Notes: generated by a model not told the origin, from the sequence alone. Shown: positions 8,538 through 17,401, numbered from the stretch's first letter. The stretch is 64,000 bases of DNA from Actinomadura rifamycini DSM 43936 (GCF_000425065.1 NZ_AULB01000016.1:1-64000), one strand, 5' to 3'. Made by a program: numbers and translations.

Positions 8538-9746
8538 TCAGACCCGTTCGAACACGGCGGCGAGGCCCTGGCCGCCGCCGATGCACATCGTCTCCAGGCC
8601 GTAGCGGGCCTCGCGGCGGTCCATCTCGCGGGCGAGGGTGGCCAGGATGCGGGCGCCGGTCGCGCCGACGGGGTGGCCGAGGGAGATCCCGGACCCGTTG
8701 ACGTTGACGCGGTCCCAGTCGCCGTCCTTGAGCCCCCACTCGCGGGCGACGGCGAGGACCTGCGCGGCGAACGCCTCGTTCAGCTCGATGAGGTCGATGT
8801 CGGCGAGGGTCAGCCCGGCGGCGGCCAGCGCCTTCGCGGTGGCCGGAACCGGCCCGATGCCCATCGTGCGGGGCGGCACGCCCGCGCGCCCCCAGGACAC
8901 CAGCCGGACGAGCGGGCGCAGCCCGAGCTCGGCGGCGCGCTCGGGCGTCGTGACGACGCACGCGGCCGCCGCGTCGTTCTGCCCGCTGGCGTTCCCGGCC
9001 GTGACGGTGGCCTCCGGGTCGTCCTTGCCGAGGACCGGACGCAGCTTCGCGAGGCTCTCCGCGGACGTGTCGGGGCGCGGGTGCTCGTCGGTGTCGACGA
9101 CCGTGTCGCCCTTCCGCCCCCGGATCGTGACGGGGACGATCTCGTCGGCGAACCGTCCGTCCCGCTGGGCGGCGACGGCCCGCGCGTGCGACCGCACGGC
9201 CAGCTCGTCCTGCTCCTCCCGGCCGATGCCGTACTCGCGCCGCAGGTTCTCGGCGGTCTCCAGCATGCCGCCGGGCACGGGGTGGCGGACGCCGCCCGCG
9301 GTGACCCGCCCCTGGGCGAGCGCGTCGTGCAGGTCGATGGACGGGCCGCGCACGCCCCAGCGCGCCTTGGTCGTGTAGAAGGGCGCGTTGCTCATGCTCT
9401 CGGTGCCGCCCGCGATGACGACGTCGCTGACGCCCGTCTGGACCTGCATGGCGGCGTCCAGGACGGCCTGGAGCCCGGAGCCGCAGCGGCGGTCGAGCTG
9501 GGTGCCGCCGACCTCGACGGGCAGCCCGGCGTCGAGCGCGGCGACGCGGCCGATGGCGGGCGCGTCGGCGTTGGGGTTGCACTGCCCGAGGATCACCTCG
9601 TCGACCGCGTCGCCGGGCAGGCCGGTGCGCGCCACGAGCGCCCGGATGACGGTGGCGGCCAGTTCGGCCGGGGAGACCGGCTTCAGCACCCCGCCGAACC
9701 GGCCGATGGGGGTCCGCAGCGGCTCGCAGATGACCGCTTCGCGCAT
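8538..9746 (-). CDS. acetyl-CoA acyltransferase (thiolase)
   Basis: This 402-aa thiolase carries out thiolytic cleavage of 3-ketoacyl-CoA in beta-oxidation, or the reverse Claisen condensation. The nucleophilic Cys is in QLDRRCGSGLQA (near residue 88). The family signature NVNGSGISLGHPVGATGARI supplies the His, and the C-terminal CIGGGQG supplies the second Cys. I start at the ATG at 9746, which has GAGGAG seven bases upstream, not the TTG 15 bases earlier. Neighbouring EtfD and 3-hydroxyacyl-CoA dehydrogenase genes favour a degradative role, though biosynthetic thiolases look alike. Confidence 0.92.
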   Translation of the reverse strand: MREAVICEPLRTPIGRFGGVLKPVSPAELAATVIRALVARTGLPGDAVDEVILGQCNPNADAPAIGRVAALDAGLPVEVGGTQLDRRCGSGLQAVLDAAMQVQTGVSDVVIAGGTESMSNAPFYTTKARWGVRGPSIDLHDALAQGRVTAGGVRHPVPGGMLETAENLRREYGIGREEQDELAVRSHARAVAAQRDGRFADEIVPVTIRGRKGDTVVDTDEHPRPDTSAESLAKLRPVLGKDDPEATVTAGNASGQNDAAAACVVTTPERAAELGLRPLVRLVSWGRAGVPPRTMGIGPVPATAKALAAAGLTLADIDLIELNEAFAAQVLAVAREWGLKDGDWDRVNVNGSGISLGHPVGATGARILATLAREMDRREARYGLETMCIGGGQGLAAVFERV

Positions 9747-9925
9747 GGGCACGCTCCTCAACTCGACAAGTGGCGGCGCACTCTGCAGGTTATGGGGTCA
9801 TTCCGCCCGGACGGCCGCGGGGCTTCCGCCCAGTGGAGGTCCGGGCGCGTGAGACCGGCCGCGCCCGGGGTAGCACCCCCGTGGCGCGTCCGACCGGACG
9901 TGTCCGACCGGATGTGGGGGGCTCG

Positions 9926-10147
9926 ATGGCCGGGTTGCCGATGAAACTGCTCAAGGCGCTGCTCGCCGTGGTGACGGCGCTGGCGCCCGCGTCGCTGCCG
10001 GCGGTCGCGGTGGCCGGGGTCCTGGGCGCCACCGCCGCCGTGACGGCGGGCTGCGGCGGGGGCGGCGGCGAGGACGGCGACAACGAGCAGGAGCAGGACG
10101 ACAGGAACGACGACGAGCAGCAGGACGACGACGACGGCGGCTACTGA
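9926..10147 (+). CDS. small acidic putative lipoprotein
   Basis: The 73-aa product starts MAGLPMKLLKALLAVV, followed by a long hydrophobic segment that ends in a lipobox-like VTAGC (Cys about residue 43). The rest is a pure low-complexity tail of Gly, Asp, Glu, Asn and Gln ending DDDDGGY. It should be a membrane-anchored lipoprotein with a negatively charged surface tail. The function is unknown; metal binding or cell-wall contact are possibilities only. A G-run lies just upstream of the ATG. A longer in-frame start at 9770 is less likely, because its extra sequence is Arg/Pro-rich. Confidence 0.55.
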   Translation: MAGLPMKLLKALLAVVTALAPASLPAVAVAGVLGATAAVTAGCGGGGGEDGDNEQEQDDRNDDEQQDDDDGGY

Positions 10148-10229
10148 CCCGCCGGACGCACCGGGACGGATCCGGCACCGGGCGCACCCGTAGCATCGTC
10201 CTGCGGACGGACGGGTGCGAGGAGACGGC

Positions 10230-11861
10230 ATGGTGCACGGCGGCGCGGGACGGGACGGCGCGGAGCCGGACGGCGCGGGACGGGACGGCGCGGCGGAGCG
10301 GTGGGCGCGGGACGTGCGGACGCTCCGGGTGATCGGCGCCGGGGCGATGGGGCGCGGCATCGCGCAGCTCGCCGCGGCGGGCGGCGTGACCGTCGAACTC
10401 GCGGACGTCCGGCCGGAGGCGGTCCGGGACGCCGTCGAGCACGTCTCCGGGATGTTCGACCGGCTCGTCGCGAAGGGCCGGATGACCGCGGCGGACGCGG
10501 CGGCCGCGAAGGAGCGGCTGCGGCCGGTGGGCGAGCCGCTGACGCCGCTCGGCGAGTGCGACCTCGTCGTGGAGGCCGTCCGCGAGGACATGGACACCAA
10601 GCGCGAGCTGTTCGCCGCGCTGGAGAAGGCGTGCCCGCCGAAGACCGTGCTGGCCACCAACACCAGCTCGCTGCCGGTGACGGCGATCGGGGCGGCCCTC
10701 GCGGACCCGTCGCGGCTCGCGGGCCTGCACTTCTTCAACCCGGTGCCGCTGATGCGGCTGGTCGAGGTCATCCCCGGCGCGCGGACGGCCGGGTGGATCC
10801 CGGACGCGCTCGCGGCGCTCGTCCGGCGGCTGGGCCACGAGCCGGTGCGGGCGCCGGACGCGCCCGGCTTCCTCGTGAACCACGCGGGCCGCGGACTGGT
10901 GACCGAGGCGCTGCAGATCCTGGCGGAGGGCGCCGCCGAGCCGGTCGACGTCGACCGGATCGCCCGGGACGTCCTGGGCCTCAAGATGGGGCCGTGCGAG
11001 CTGCTCGACCTGACCGGCATGGACGTCTCGCACCCGGTGATGGAGTCGGTGTGGACGGGCTTCTACACCGAGCCGCGGCTGCGCCCGTCGCGGGTGGGCC
11101 GGGCCCGGCTGGAGGCGGGGCTGCTCGGCCGCAAGACCGGTGAGGGCTTCTACGCGTACCCGGACGGCGGCGCGAAGCGGGAGCCCGCGGAGATCACGCC
11201 GCCCGCGGACGCGGAGCGGCGCCCCGTGTGGATCCACGAGGACGCGGCGGGCGGCGGCGAGCCGGGCGCCCGGGAGACGCTGGGCGCGCTGCTGGCGGCG
11301 GCGGACGTCGAGGTGGAGTCCGGGGACGGGCCGTCGGACCGGGCGGTCGTGCTGGTGACGCCGTACGGCGAGCCGGGCGGCGCGGTCGCGGTCCGGGAGG
11401 GCCTGCCGCCGGAGCGGACGCTGAGCGTCGACCCGCTCGGCGGGTTCTTCACGCGGCTCACGCTCGGCGTGCACCCCGCCGTCGACCGGGCCGCGGGACG
11501 GTCGGCCGTCGCGGCGCTCGCGGCGACGGGACGCCCGGTGAGCGTCGTCCGGGACGGCCCGGCGCCGGTCGCGCAGCGGCTGCTGGCGTCGGTCGTGAAC
11601 GTCGCGTGCGGGATCGCCGAGCAGGGCCTCGCCCGCCCCGCGGACATCGACACGGCCGTCCGGCTCGGCCTCGGCTACCCGCGCGGGCCGCTGGAGTGGG
11701 GCGACCACGTGGGCGCCGAGACCGTCCTCGACATCCTGGAGGGGCTGTCGCTCGGCACGGGCGACCCGCGCTACCGGCCGTCCACGTGGCTGACGGAGCG
11801 GGCGGGCCTCGGCCTCCCCCTGACCGAAACCGGCACCCGCCCCGCCGACCTGCTCTCCTGA
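10230..11861 (+). CDS. 3-hydroxyacyl-CoA dehydrogenase with two C-terminal domains (PaaH/FadB2-like)
   Basis: The 543-aa enzyme should oxidise L-3-hydroxyacyl-CoA with NAD+. After a 30-residue Gly/Asp-rich leader, the Rossmann fold shows VIGAGAMGRGIAQLAA (near 35-50), then ATNTSSLPVT and HFFNPVPLMRLVEV with the catalytic His. One 3HCDH C-terminal domain follows (near residues 210-310) and a second ends the protein (about 435-530, LGLGYPRGPLEWGD). The two-domain layout is that of PaaH-type enzymes of phenylacetate or fatty-acid breakdown; no enoyl-CoA hydratase domain is fused. The ATG at 10230 has GAGGAG five bases upstream. The leader is coded by an imperfect DNA repeat, so its length may vary. 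Confidence 0.88.
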   Translation: MVHGGAGRDGAEPDGAGRDGAAERWARDVRTLRVIGAGAMGRGIAQLAAAGGVTVELADVRPEAVRDAVEHVSGMFDRLVAKGRMTAADAAAAKERLRPVGEPLTPLGECDLVVEAVREDMDTKRELFAALEKACPPKTVLATNTSSLPVTAIGAALADPSRLAGLHFFNPVPLMRLVEVIPGARTAGWIPDALAALVRRLGHEPVRAPDAPGFLVNHAGRGLVTEALQILAEGAAEPVDVDRIARDVLGLKMGPCELLDLTGMDVSHPVMESVWTGFYTEPRLRPSRVGRARLEAGLLGRKTGEGFYAYPDGGAKREPAEITPPADAERRPVWIHEDAAGGGEPGARETLGALLAAADVEVESGDGPSDRAVVLVTPYGEPGGAVAVREGLPPERTLSVDPLGGFFTRLTLGVHPAVDRAAGRSAVAALAATGRPVSVVRDGPAPVAQRLLASVVNVACGIAEQGLARPADIDTAVRLGLGYPRGPLEWGDHVGAETVLDILEGLSLGTGDPRYRPSTWLTERAGLGLPLTETGTRPADLLS

Positions 11862-12029
11862 CGGGCCGCCGCCCGGGGCGGACGGCCGGCGGCGAGAGTT
11901 CGCCCGCCGTTCGGCCGCGGGCCGCCGCGCGTTCGGCGTCCGGTACCCGCTGGCTCCCGAGTCTCTGAGTCGCGATGATCTTCCCGTGCCGGCCCGCCCG
12001 GCGCGGGAGGCGGCGACACGGAGGTTCGG

Positions 12030-13058
12030 TTGTTCGAGACGGTGTTCCGGACGGCGGACGCGGCCCGCGCGGACCGGATCGGCCGCGGGCGGGAGCCGGC
12101 GGGCCGGTCCCCGGTCCCGGGGGAGCCGGGCGGCGGCCGCGACCGGCCCGGCACGGGCGGGCGCGCGCTGCGCCTCGGCACGGGCCCGGACGCGGTGACG
12201 GTCCACGCGACCGCGACGAGCCCGGCGGGCGCCCGCCGGACGCCGCGCCGCGTCCGGCGGCCCGACCCCGGGGCGCTGTACCTGTCGCTGGTGCTGCGCG
12301 GGCACGTCGAGGTCGCCTGCGGCGGCCGGGTGTTCCGGTACGGGCCCGCGCAGTGGTCGGCGCACGACGCGTCCCGCCCCGCCACGGTCCGCGCGGCCGG
12401 CGGTCCGGGCCCGTTCGAAGCGGTCGGCGTGGTCGTCCCGAAGCGGCTGCTGTCGGTCCCCGCGGACCGGCTCGGCCGGGCGATCGGGCCGCCGCTGCCG
12501 GGGCGCGACGGCGTCGGCGGGCTGCTGGCGGGGACGCTGGCGGCCATCCTCGCGGACCCCGGCGCCTACCGCGCGTCCGACGGCCCGCGCCTCGCGACCG
12601 TCCTGGCCGACCTGGCCTCGGCGCTGCTCGACCACGCGGTCGACGCGGACGAGGAGGAGCACGGGGAGGACGGGGAGGACGACGGGGAGGGCGGGGGCGC
12701 GTCGCCCGAGGTGCGCCGGCGGACGCTGCTGCTGCGGGCGCACGCGTTCATCGACCGGCATCTGCAGGACCCGGAGCTGACCCCGGCCGCCGTCGCCGCC
12801 GCGCACCACATCTCCGTCAGCTACCTGCACCGGCTGTTCAGCGCGGAGGGCCGCACGGTCGCCGCCTGGATCCGGCTGCGGCGGCTCGAGGGCGCCCGGC
12901 TGGCGCTGGCCGATCCCGCGCTGCGCGCCGTCCCGGTCCACCGCATCGCCGCCATGTGGGGGTTCACACACCATTCGGCGTTCTCCCGGGCGTTCCGCGA
13001 CGCGTTCGGGCTGCCGCCCAGCGACTACCGGCACCGCGCCCTCGGTTCGCAGGCGTAG
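12030..13058 (+). CDS. AraC-family transcriptional regulator
   Basis: The 342-aa protein has an N-terminal cupin-like AraC-binding domain (about 70-150, LYLSLVLRGHVEVACGG) and a C-terminal AraC-type double helix-turn-helix (about 240-335: AAAHHISVSYLHRLFSAEG and IAAMWGFTHHSAFSRAFRDAF). An Asp/Glu/Gly-rich linker of about 20 residues sits between them. The start is TTG, chosen for the GGAGG centred eight bases upstream. The gene has no operon partner; the secreted protease follows 132 bp later on the same strand and could be a target. The effector is unknown. Confidence 0.85.
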   Translation: MFETVFRTADAARADRIGRGREPAGRSPVPGEPGGGRDRPGTGGRALRLGTGPDAVTVHATATSPAGARRTPRRVRRPDPGALYLSLVLRGHVEVACGGRVFRYGPAQWSAHDASRPATVRAAGGPGPFEAVGVVVPKRLLSVPADRLGRAIGPPLPGRDGVGGLLAGTLAAILADPGAYRASDGPRLATVLADLASALLDHAVDADEEEHGEDGEDDGEGGGASPEVRRRTLLLRAHAFIDRHLQDPELTPAAVAAAHHISVSYLHRLFSAEGRTVAAWIRLRRLEGARLALADPALRAVPVHRIAAMWGFTHHSAFSRAFRDAFGLPPSDYRHRALGSQA

Positions 13059-13190
13059 CCGCTCCTGCACCCGCCGTCGTCCCCCGGACACCCGTGGACG
13101 CCCCGTGGACGCCCCGTGGACGCATCGTCAAGGAACCGTCGACGGACGGGCAAGGACTTCTCCCCCGATCGTGCCGAAGATCAACATGTG

Positions 13191-14252
13191 ATGACACGAC
13201 GTTTCACCGTTCTCGGAACGGCCCTGCTCGCGCTGGCGGCCGCGGCCCCCGCCGCGGCCGCCGACACGCGCCCGGAGGCGCCCGCCGCGAGCCCCTGGGA
13301 CCCCGCGACCGGCACGGCGGCGGGCGCGGGCGCGGCGCGGTCGGCCGCGCAGGTCGAGGAGTACTGGACGCCCGAGCGGATGGCCGCCGCGGAGCCGACG
13401 CCGGCCCCCGCGGTGTCCCCCGCCGAGGCCGCCGCGTCCGCGCAGGCCGCCGCCGCGGAGCCGCCGGCGGCCGAGCCGGAGGTCGGCGAGGGCCGCATGC
13501 CCGCGGCGTCCGGCGCCGGCGGTCCGGCCTTCGACACCAAGGCGCTGACCTACTTCTCCACCTCGAAGGTCTGGGCGGACCACGGGCGGATGCCCGCCCA
13601 GACGGTCGGGAAGCTCTACTACACGCGCAACGGCTCCGGCTACTACTGCTCGGCCGCCACGATCAACTCGTCCAACCGCAACACGATCTGGACGGCCGGG
13701 CACTGCGTCACCGACGGCAGCAAGAACTGGTACTCGAACTTCGCGTTCGTCCCGGACTTCCATGACGGCAAGCGCCCGTTCGGCACGTGGACGGGCCGGT
13801 CGTGGGCCGCGCCGAACGGCTACTTCGACGGCAAGAACCACCGGTACGACATGGCCGCGATCGCGCTGAACCTCAACAACGGCCGCCGGGTCGGCGACGT
13901 GGTCGGCTACCAGGGCTACCGGTTCGGCGAGACCTACAACGAGACGACGTTCCACGACACGCGCGCGTTCGGCTACCCGCAGAACACGCACCCGGCCCGC
14001 TCGGGGATCAGCTCCAACAAGCTGCGGTTCTGCGTCGGCTACGCCGCGACGGACGCCCTCTACAAGCGGATCGGCTGCGACATGGGCGGCGGGTCCAGCG
14101 GCGGGCCGTGGATCACCGAGATGCCGCTCTCGCGCGGCTGGGGCTACATCATCGGGCACAACGCCTGGCACTACGGGAACGACCCGTGGGAGTACGGCCC
14201 GACGCTCGGGACGGCGGCCATCAACGTCCGCGACGCCGTCCACACCGACTGA
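13191..14252 (+). CDS. secreted trypsin-like serine peptidase
   Basis: The 353-aa protein has a Sec signal peptide (MTRRFTVLGTALLALAAAAP, cleavage near residue 27), an Ala/Pro/Glu-rich propeptide-like stretch to about 115, and a chymotrypsin-fold protease domain. The triad is visible: His in TAGHC, Asp in YDMAAIAL and Ser in GGGSSGGPW. It resembles the extracellular glutamyl-endopeptidase/trypsin-like proteases of actinomycetes. It should be exported and probably activated by removal of the propeptide. The ATG at 13191 gives the standard signal-peptide start, although no strong ribosome site precedes it. Confidence 0.9.
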   Translation: MTRRFTVLGTALLALAAAAPAAAADTRPEAPAASPWDPATGTAAGAGAARSAAQVEEYWTPERMAAAEPTPAPAVSPAEAAASAQAAAAEPPAAEPEVGEGRMPAASGAGGPAFDTKALTYFSTSKVWADHGRMPAQTVGKLYYTRNGSGYYCSAATINSSNRNTIWTAGHCVTDGSKNWYSNFAFVPDFHDGKRPFGTWTGRSWAAPNGYFDGKNHRYDMAAIALNLNNGRRVGDVVGYQGYRFGETYNETTFHDTRAFGYPQNTHPARSGISSNKLRFCVGYAATDALYKRIGCDMGGGSSGGPWITEMPLSRGWGYIIGHNAWHYGNDPWEYGPTLGTAAINVRDAVHTD

Positions 14253-14284
14253 CGGCGACACCGTCCGCACCGACTGACGGCGGC

Positions 14285-14371
14285 GGCGCACGCACCGGCG
14301 GGCCGCGGCCGGTGCGTGCGCCGGACGGACGGGCCGGTCCCGGCCCCCCCGGTTCCGGGGCCGGCCCGTCC
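14285..14371. terminator. double terminator hairpin between convergent genes
   Basis: The first hairpin has a perfect 15-bp stem (14285-14299 with 14308-14322). The second pairs 14327-14337 with 14361-14371. They lie between the protease gene and the CU044_5270-like gene and end four bases before the latter's stop codon, so they can stop transcription in both directions. Confidence 0.75.
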
Positions 14372-14375
14372 GGCC

Positions 14376-15563
14376 TCAGGAGGCGTTCCGCGGCGGGGTC
14401 GGCTCGGTGTCGCTCCAGCCCGTGTCGCGGATGGCGGTGTAGTTGATGATGAAGCCGGGCTTGCGGTCCTTGTAGGGGCCGCCCGGCTCGGTCAGCACTT
14501 CCTGCATGGCCAGCGCGTTCCCGGTCGCCTTGTCGAAGACGATTTCCTGGCGGCTGCTGTAGGTCCCCTGCTGCTCGGGCGGCGTGCCGAACTCACCGGT
14601 GACCTCGTAGGAGCGGCTCCCGGACGTCAGCGCGACGCCCTTGCGGCCCAGCGGGTCGGTGGTCTCGCCGACGGCCCGCACCCCGGGCTGGGCCATCAGC
14701 GCCTTCATCAGCGCGGCCCGCACCTTCGGGGGGACCGGCAGGTCGCTGAGCCGCCACCCGACCGCCCGGATCTTCGAGGCGGCGACGAACTCCTCGGTCT
14801 TCATGTGCGCGGGGAGCTTGCCCCCGCTCGCGTCGATCCGCCCCGCCTCCGGGGTCGTCCCGTCGAACACCTCCGCGGCGAGCTTCTCCGGGTCGGTCGG
14901 CAGGTTCCGCAGCTTCTCGAGGGTGTACTTGCCGAGCCACTCCTGCTGCGTGTTGGTGCCGTCGAGCTTCCACGGCGCCTTCTCCGCCATGTCGAAGGTG
15001 AGCCACTTGTCGCTCGACCACACCTTGATCTTCGACGGGCTGCCGGCCTTCTTCCACGCCGCCCCGTCCTGCGGGCTCCACATGCGGGGCCCGGGGAACT
15101 GCTCGTAGAACGTCACGTCGTCGCCCGGTTCGAGCCCGGCCGCGACGAAGGTCGCGGAGCGCGCGCCGTCGATGGCGTACGCGCCGGTCTCGGCCGGCAC
15201 GACGTACGACTGCCCGGACACGTGGTCGGTGAAGAAGTACTTGCCCGTCTCCTGCTTCGCCGCGTTCTCCGCCGCCACCAGGACGGCCTGCCGGCCGAGG
15301 TCGATTTCGCCCTGCGGGGCGCCCGCTTCCGGGCTCTCGGCGGGCGCCGTCCCCGTCCCGACGGCGGAGACCGCGACGGCCGCGGCGGCGCCGGCCGCGA
15401 CGATGCCCAGGCCGGCCTTGAGGGGCCAGCCGAACCGGGTCCGCGCGCGGCGGCCCGCCGACGGGTCCGCGATCTCGCGGCGGAGGCGGCGCCGCCCCTC
15501 GTCCTCGGTCCGCTGGTTGGGGGGCTCGTTCAGCATCTCGGCGATCGCCTTCATCTCGTCCAT
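14376..15563 (-). CDS. CU044_5270-like membrane protein, partner of ECF sigma factor
   Basis: The 395-aa protein starts with a cytoplasmic segment of about 45 residues (MDEMKAIAEMLNEPP), then one membrane helix (WPLKAGLGIVAAGAAAAVAV), then a long extracytoplasmic domain. It matches the actinobacterial CU044_5270 type usually coded beside an ECF sigma factor. By position and topology it may act as an anti-sigma factor or sensor, but the N-terminus lacks an obvious zinc-binding HXXXCXXC motif. AAGGAG lies seven bases before the ATG, inside the end of the sigma gene, whose stop lies just two bases upstream. The two are one transcription unit. Confidence 0.75.
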   Translation of the reverse strand: MDEMKAIAEMLNEPPNQRTEDEGRRRLRREIADPSAGRRARTRFGWPLKAGLGIVAAGAAAAVAVSAVGTGTAPAESPEAGAPQGEIDLGRQAVLVAAENAAKQETGKYFFTDHVSGQSYVVPAETGAYAIDGARSATFVAAGLEPGDDVTFYEQFPGPRMWSPQDGAAWKKAGSPSKIKVWSSDKWLTFDMAEKAPWKLDGTNTQQEWLGKYTLEKLRNLPTDPEKLAAEVFDGTTPEAGRIDASGGKLPAHMKTEEFVAASKIRAVGWRLSDLPVPPKVRAALMKALMAQPGVRAVGETTDPLGRKGVALTSGSRSYEVTGEFGTPPEQQGTYSSRQEIVFDKATGNALAMQEVLTEPGGPYKDRKPGFIINYTAIRDTGWSDTEPTPPRNAS

Positions 15564-15565
15564 GG

Positions 15566-16129
15566 TCAGTCTCCTTGCGTCGGGGCGAGGGCCGCCCGAA
15601 GCTTCTTGCGCGCCCGGCTCAACCGGGACCCGACCGTGCCGAACGGGATGCCGAGCACGGCCGCGACCTCCTGGTGGGACAGGTCCGCGAGCGCGACGAG
15701 CAGCACGACGTCGCGCTCCTTGCGGGACAGTCCGGCCAGGGCGCGGGCGAGGCCCGGCCGCATCCGCGCGGCCGACACGGCGGTCGCGACGCGGTCCTCG
15801 TGGCCGCCCGCGTCCGGTTCGGCGCCGAGCCGGGCCAGCGCCCGGTACCGGCGGGTCTCGGCCCGCCGGTGCTGCGCGACGAGGTTCGTCGCGATGCCGA
15901 ACAGCCAGGGCCGGACGTCGCCCTTCGCGGGGTCGAACGCGGCCCGGCGGCGGAACGCGGCGAGGAACGTCTCGGCGACGACGTCCTCGGCGGCCTGCGC
16001 GCCGAGGCGTCCGGCGACGTACCGGTGGATCACCGGGAAGTGCCGGTCGTAGACGTCGGTGAACCGGTCGGGGTGGTCGAGGGACGCGGTGACGAGCGCG
16101 GCGTCGTCGATCTCGGGCGCGGCGGTCAC
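15566..16129 (-). CDS. ECF sigma factor
   Basis: This 187-aa sigma-70 family protein has region 2 (FTDVYDRHFPVIHRYVAGRLG and AEDVVAETFLAAFRR, with WLFGIATNLVAQHRR) and region 4 (LSHQEVAAVLGIPFGTVGSRLSRARKKL). It redirects RNA polymerase to an unknown regulon. The GTG start lacks its own Shine-Dalgarno sequence and overlaps the stop of a 14-codon ORF that has a strong one, so translation is probably by coupling. The CU044_5270-like membrane protein follows immediately, as expected for a sensor or anti-sigma partner. Confidence 0.9.
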   Translation of the reverse strand: MTAAPEIDDAALVTASLDHPDRFTDVYDRHFPVIHRYVAGRLGAQAAEDVVAETFLAAFRRRAAFDPAKGDVRPWLFGIATNLVAQHRRAETRRYRALARLGAEPDAGGHEDRVATAVSAARMRPGLARALAGLSRKERDVVLLVALADLSHQEVAAVLGIPFGTVGSRLSRARKKLRAALAPTQGD

Positions 16130-16170
16130 GGGACCGTCCGCGGGGTCCGCGGGCGGGGATCGTCGGGCAT
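16126..16170 (-). CDS. 14-residue leader peptide coupled to the ECF sigma gene
   Basis: An ATG at 16170 preceded by GGAGG with a six-base gap opens a frame coding MPDDPRPRTPRTVP. Its TGA overlaps the GTG of the sigma gene (GTGA). The peptide is Pro/Arg-rich, including two Pro-Arg-Thr/Pro clusters and a Pro-Arg-Pro-Arg run, which could slow ribosomes. I infer that it governs access to the sigma start codon. No family is known to me. Confidence 0.5.
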   Translation of the reverse strand: MPDDPRPRTPRTVP

Positions 16171-16194
16171 GTCACACCTCCGGGGGGATGGTCG

Positions 16195-16296
16195 TCACCC
16201 GTACTCCGCCGGTCCCGCGCCCCGCTTTCGCTTTCCGCCGGACGGGCGGAGGACGAGCGCGGCGAACAGCGCGCCGACCAGCGCGCCCGCCAGCAT
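16195..16296 (-). CDS. possible 33-residue membrane peptide
   Basis: The frame codes MLAGALVGALFAALVL, a perfect short membrane helix, followed by a Gly/Lys/Arg-rich tail ending PAEYG. It lies between the LacI gene and the ECF sigma leader on the same strand. The ribosome site is weak (GGCGGG), so the call rests on the helix-plus-basic-tail layout alone. It could be chance. Confidence 0.3.
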   Translation of the reverse strand: MLAGALVGALFAALVLRPSGGKRKRGAGPAEYG

Positions 16297-16322
16297 CGCA
16301 CCCGCCGCCGGCGGACCCCGGG

Positions 16323-17330
16323 TCAGTGCGGGGCGGGGCCGGTGGAGCGGCGGATGGCGAGGTGGGAGGCCAGGACGACCTGGTCGCGGGCGGGGCGGAC
16401 CCCGTCGCGGTCGCGCACGGCCAGCAGCATGTCGACGGCGGTGCGGCCGGACTCCTCGAACTGGCCGGCGAGGGTGGTCAGCGGCGGCGAGCAGAAGTCC
16501 GCGCCGAAGATGTCGTCGTAGCCGACGACGCTGAGGTCCGCGGGCACGGCGACGCCGCGCTCGGCGCACCGGCGCAGCACGCCGATGGCGAGCAGGTCGT
16601 TGTGCGCGACGGCCGCGGTCGCGCCCGTCCCGAGCGCGGCGTCGGCCGCGGCGGCGCCGCCCGCGACGGTGGGCGCGAACGGGCCGATCCGCCGGGCGGC
16701 GATGCCGTGCCGCGCGGCCGCCGCCGCGAGCGCCTCCCAGCGCCGCGCGCCCAGCCAGGAGCGGGGCGGCCCGGCGAGGAAGGCGATCGAGCGGTGCCCC
16801 AGCGACGCGAGATGCTCGACGATCTGGCGGGTGCCCTCGGCGTGCTCGACGATGACGCTCGGCACGCCCGCGACCTGCCGGCTGACCAGCGTGAGGCGGT
16901 GCCCGGCCGCGAGCTTCGCGATCTCCTCGTCCGACATCCGGCTCGCCGCGATCACGAAGCCGTCGACGGACGGGCCGAGCCGCTCGATGTTGCGCGCCTC
17001 GACCTCGGGCGACTCCTCGGTGTCGCCCACGATGAGGGTGCAGCCCGCGGCGCGCGCCTGGTGCTCGGCGCCCCGGATCACCCCGAAGAAGTGGGGGTTG
17101 GTGATATCGGAGACGAACAGGGCGAGAGTGTCGGTCCGGCCGGAGGGCAGCGCCCGGGCCAGCGTGTTCGTGCGGTAGCCGAGCCGGGCGGCCACGTCGG
17201 CGACCCGGGCCGCGGTAGCGGCGTTGACGCGTCCCGGATTGGACATCGCCCGCGACACCGTGGACGGCGACACCCCGGCCTCCCGCGCCACGTCGTAGAT
17301 CGTCGGCCGCGCCGGCCTGCCCTCCGCCAT
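16323..17330 (-). CDS. LacI-family repressor of the quinate/shikimate-type operon
   Basis: The 335-aa protein has an N-terminal LacI helix-turn-helix (TIYDVAREAGVSPSTVSRAMSNP, hinge helix near ARALPSG) and a periplasmic-binding-protein-like sensor domain. The ATG at 17330 follows GGAGG at six bases. It is transcribed away from the adjacent catabolic operon, and a textbook LacI operator lies in the shared promoter region. It should repress the operon and itself until an inducer, perhaps quinate, shikimate or an intermediate, binds. A link to the downstream operon is inferred from position and operator type. Confidence 0.88.
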   Translation of the reverse strand: MAEGRPARPTIYDVAREAGVSPSTVSRAMSNPGRVNAATAARVADVAARLGYRTNTLARALPSGRTDTLALFVSDITNPHFFGVIRGAEHQARAAGCTLIVGDTEESPEVEARNIERLGPSVDGFVIAASRMSDEEIAKLAAGHRLTLVSRQVAGVPSVIVEHAEGTRQIVEHLASLGHRSIAFLAGPPRSWLGARRWEALAAAAARHGIAARRIGPFAPTVAGGAAAADAALGTGATAAVAHNDLLAIGVLRRCAERGVAVPADLSVVGYDDIFGADFCSPPLTTLAGQFEESGRTAVDMLLAVRDRDGVRPARDQVVLASHLAIRRSTGPAPH

Positions 17331-17401
17331 CGTCGCCCTCCGCTCGACCGCCGCCGTGCGGCCCCCGCCGCCCGCACCAGTCTCGCCGTGATGGAAAGTT
17401 T

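Noticed and set aside
10230..10310. Repeated GC-rich units at the start of the hydroxyacyl-CoA dehydrogenase gene as a mobile or CRISPR-like repeat
   Set aside because: There are only about two imperfect copies, both in frame and coding a Gly/Asp/Arg leader. No spacers or cas genes exist in the window.
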